The position numbers and the translations under genes are program-made. The notes under the pieces were generated by a model. That model was not told the origin of the DNA. It made no database searches and saw only the letters and a list, made by a program, of their open reading frames with translations. DNA of 64,000 nucleotides from Streptomyces sp. Edi4 (GTDB lineage: Bacteria; Actinomycetota; Actinomycetes; Streptomycetales; Streptomycetaceae). The stretch is from positions 186,001-250,000 of the forward strand of contig NZ_JBEJGY010000004.1 of the NCBI RefSeq assembly GCF_040253615.1. Reading direction: 5' to 3'. Positions within the stretch are counted from its first letter, which is position 1, and every line of letters begins with the position of its first letter. Below are positions 63,083 to 64,000 of the stretch, piece after piece.

Positions 63083-64000
63083 ATGCGCGCGCCCGCGCAC
63101 ACTTACGAAGAACTGCTCGGCGCCACCATGGCCCAAGCGCTCGCGGTGAGCGCCCTCACGCCCGCGAGCCACGATCTGGTCACGGTGCGCAGCGCCCTTT
63201 CGGGCCGTCCGCTGCCGCCGCTCGCCGTGTGCTCTGCGGCCGACGCCCGCGCCGCCGTCGCCCGGGGCCGCGAGGTGAGCGGATCCTGGCTGGGGGTCGG
63301 CGCACCGGCACGGCTGGGGGTCATCGCCGGGCTGCGCGAGGAAATCCGCGCCCATCGGGCCGACTTGAACAGGCTGTTGCGTCACGGCGCGGGCTTCGGC
63401 CCCGCCGACGCGGTCGAGGAATGCCAGGACGGTGAGCGGCTGTCGCGCCGTGCCGCGAGGGGAGGAGGCCTCGCCGCGCACCGGTGGCCGCGCTCACCGT
63501 ACGCGAGCGAGCAGACCGGTGCCCGCGCGGTCACCGTCTCGTACGGGGACGACGCACGGCCACTGGCCTCCCTGTGCGAAGGCGCGCTGCCCGCGCTCCT
63601 CAGGGGTGGGACGGTGGTGACCGAGGTGAGTGCGCGCACGGCGCCGGTGGCGCTGGCGGTGACCGCGATGGCCCGGCGCGCGGGCCTGCCCGACGGCGTG
63701 TGGCAGGTGGCGGTGCGCGGCGAGGCGCCCGGCGCGATGTCCGGTTCCGGCCTGCGCGCCGTCCTGGCCGAACACGCCGACGCCGTAGCGCCGTTGTGCT
63801 GCCCGCCGGACCCGGCCGAGTCCTTGCGGGTACGGTCGCGGCCACCGGGCCTGTTCGTTCTGCGTCACGACGGCAGTGCGCGCGCGGCCGCACGCGCCGC
63901 GGTGCGGGCATGCTTCGCCCGCGCGGGCCGTGGCTGCGCCACCACTCCGCACGTCGCCGTCCACGCCTCGCGGGCCGAGGAGTTCCTGCACCGGTTCAGC
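63083..64000 (+). CDS. Aldehyde dehydrogenase-like protein (partial, runs off window)
   Basis: The first 306 codons of a protein resembling the aldehyde dehydrogenase superfamily are present. GVIAGLREEIRAHRADLNRLL and LLRGGTVVTEVSARTAPVALAVTAMARRAGLPDGVWQV match the cofactor domain, and FARAGRGCATTPHVAVHASRAEEFLHRF matches the loop with the catalytic Cys. The usual general-base motif (E-LGGK) is not seen: the region reads PPGLFVLRHDGSA. It may act on acyl-CoA or another thioester, or be altered. ATG 63083 follows CGGAG, 37 bp after the membrane protein. Confidence 0.8.
   Translation, partial: MRAPAHTYEELLGATMAQALAVSALTPASHDLVTVRSALSGRPLPPLAVCSAADARAAVARGREVSGSWLGVGAPARLGVIAGLREEIRAHRADLNRLLRHGAGFGPADAVEECQDGERLSRRAARGGGLAAHRWPRSPYASEQTGARAVTVSYGDDARPLASLCEGALPALLRGGTVVTEVSARTAPVALAVTAMARRAGLPDGVWQVAVRGEAPGAMSGSGLRAVLAEHADAVAPLCCPPDPAESLRVRSRPPGLFVLRHDGSARAAARAAVRACFARAGRGCATTPHVAVHASRAEEFLHRFS

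Overview
The window is very GC-rich DNA with dense, short-spaced genes, frequent GTG starts, purine-rich ribosome sites and actinomycete-type regulators (ECF sigma, CGNR, HxlR, STAS/SpoIIE). It fits Streptomyces or a close relative, probably an accessory part of the chromosome. Assignments come from motifs and gene order read by eye; no database search was run.

Region 1 (1-7544) is the 3' end of a siderophore locus: a free aryl carrier protein, a 1423-residue C-A-PCP-reductase NRPS, and a lipoprotein/FecCD/ATPase ferric-siderophore importer. The layout resembles myxochelin-type catecholate pathways with reductive release. Region 2 (7537-15513) holds a DJ-1/PfpI protein, a Met/His-rich membrane protein with an ECF sigma factor, an aromatic amino acid hydroxylase, an epoxide hydrolase facing an XRE-cupin regulator, and a large DUF4157 (eCIS-type) protein encoded without other eCIS genes.

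Region 3 (15.9-46.2 kb) is a mosaic of small regulator/enzyme pairs: CGNR/epoxide hydrolase, TetR/FAD monooxygenase, XRE/SDR, MarR/old yellow enzyme, TetR/hydrolase, TetR remnant/methyltransferase and HxlR/hydrolase. Many of the divergent gaps carry clear palindromic operators. Broken genes lie among them: a TetR without its DNA-binding domain, a TetR-P450 deletion remnant, a transposase remnant, and an alpha/beta-hydrolase/metallo-beta-lactamase chimera. A coupled two-gene operon (28094-29889) encodes paired MEDS-sensor proteins, one with a STAS domain and one with a histidine-kinase-like ATPase domain.

Region 4 (46225-47660) is an IS4-family insertion sequence with 17-bp perfect terminal inverted repeats and a 10-bp target duplication, sitting exactly at the stop codon of the HxlR gene. 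Region 5 (47.8-51.5 kb) has an SGNH hydrolase and a STAS plus PAS/GAF/SpoIIE phosphatase pair, ended by a good terminator.

Region 6 (51931 to the end) is the most distinctive system: a PUFA-synthase-like/HglE-type iterative polyketide operon made of KS-AT-ACP-KR-DH (2102 aa), a double FabA-like dehydratase without a KS, a PfaD-type enoylreductase, a membrane protein and an aldehyde-dehydrogenase-like protein running off the window. Starts and stops overlap or nearly touch, so the genes are probably translationally coupled. The product is unknown from the sequence.
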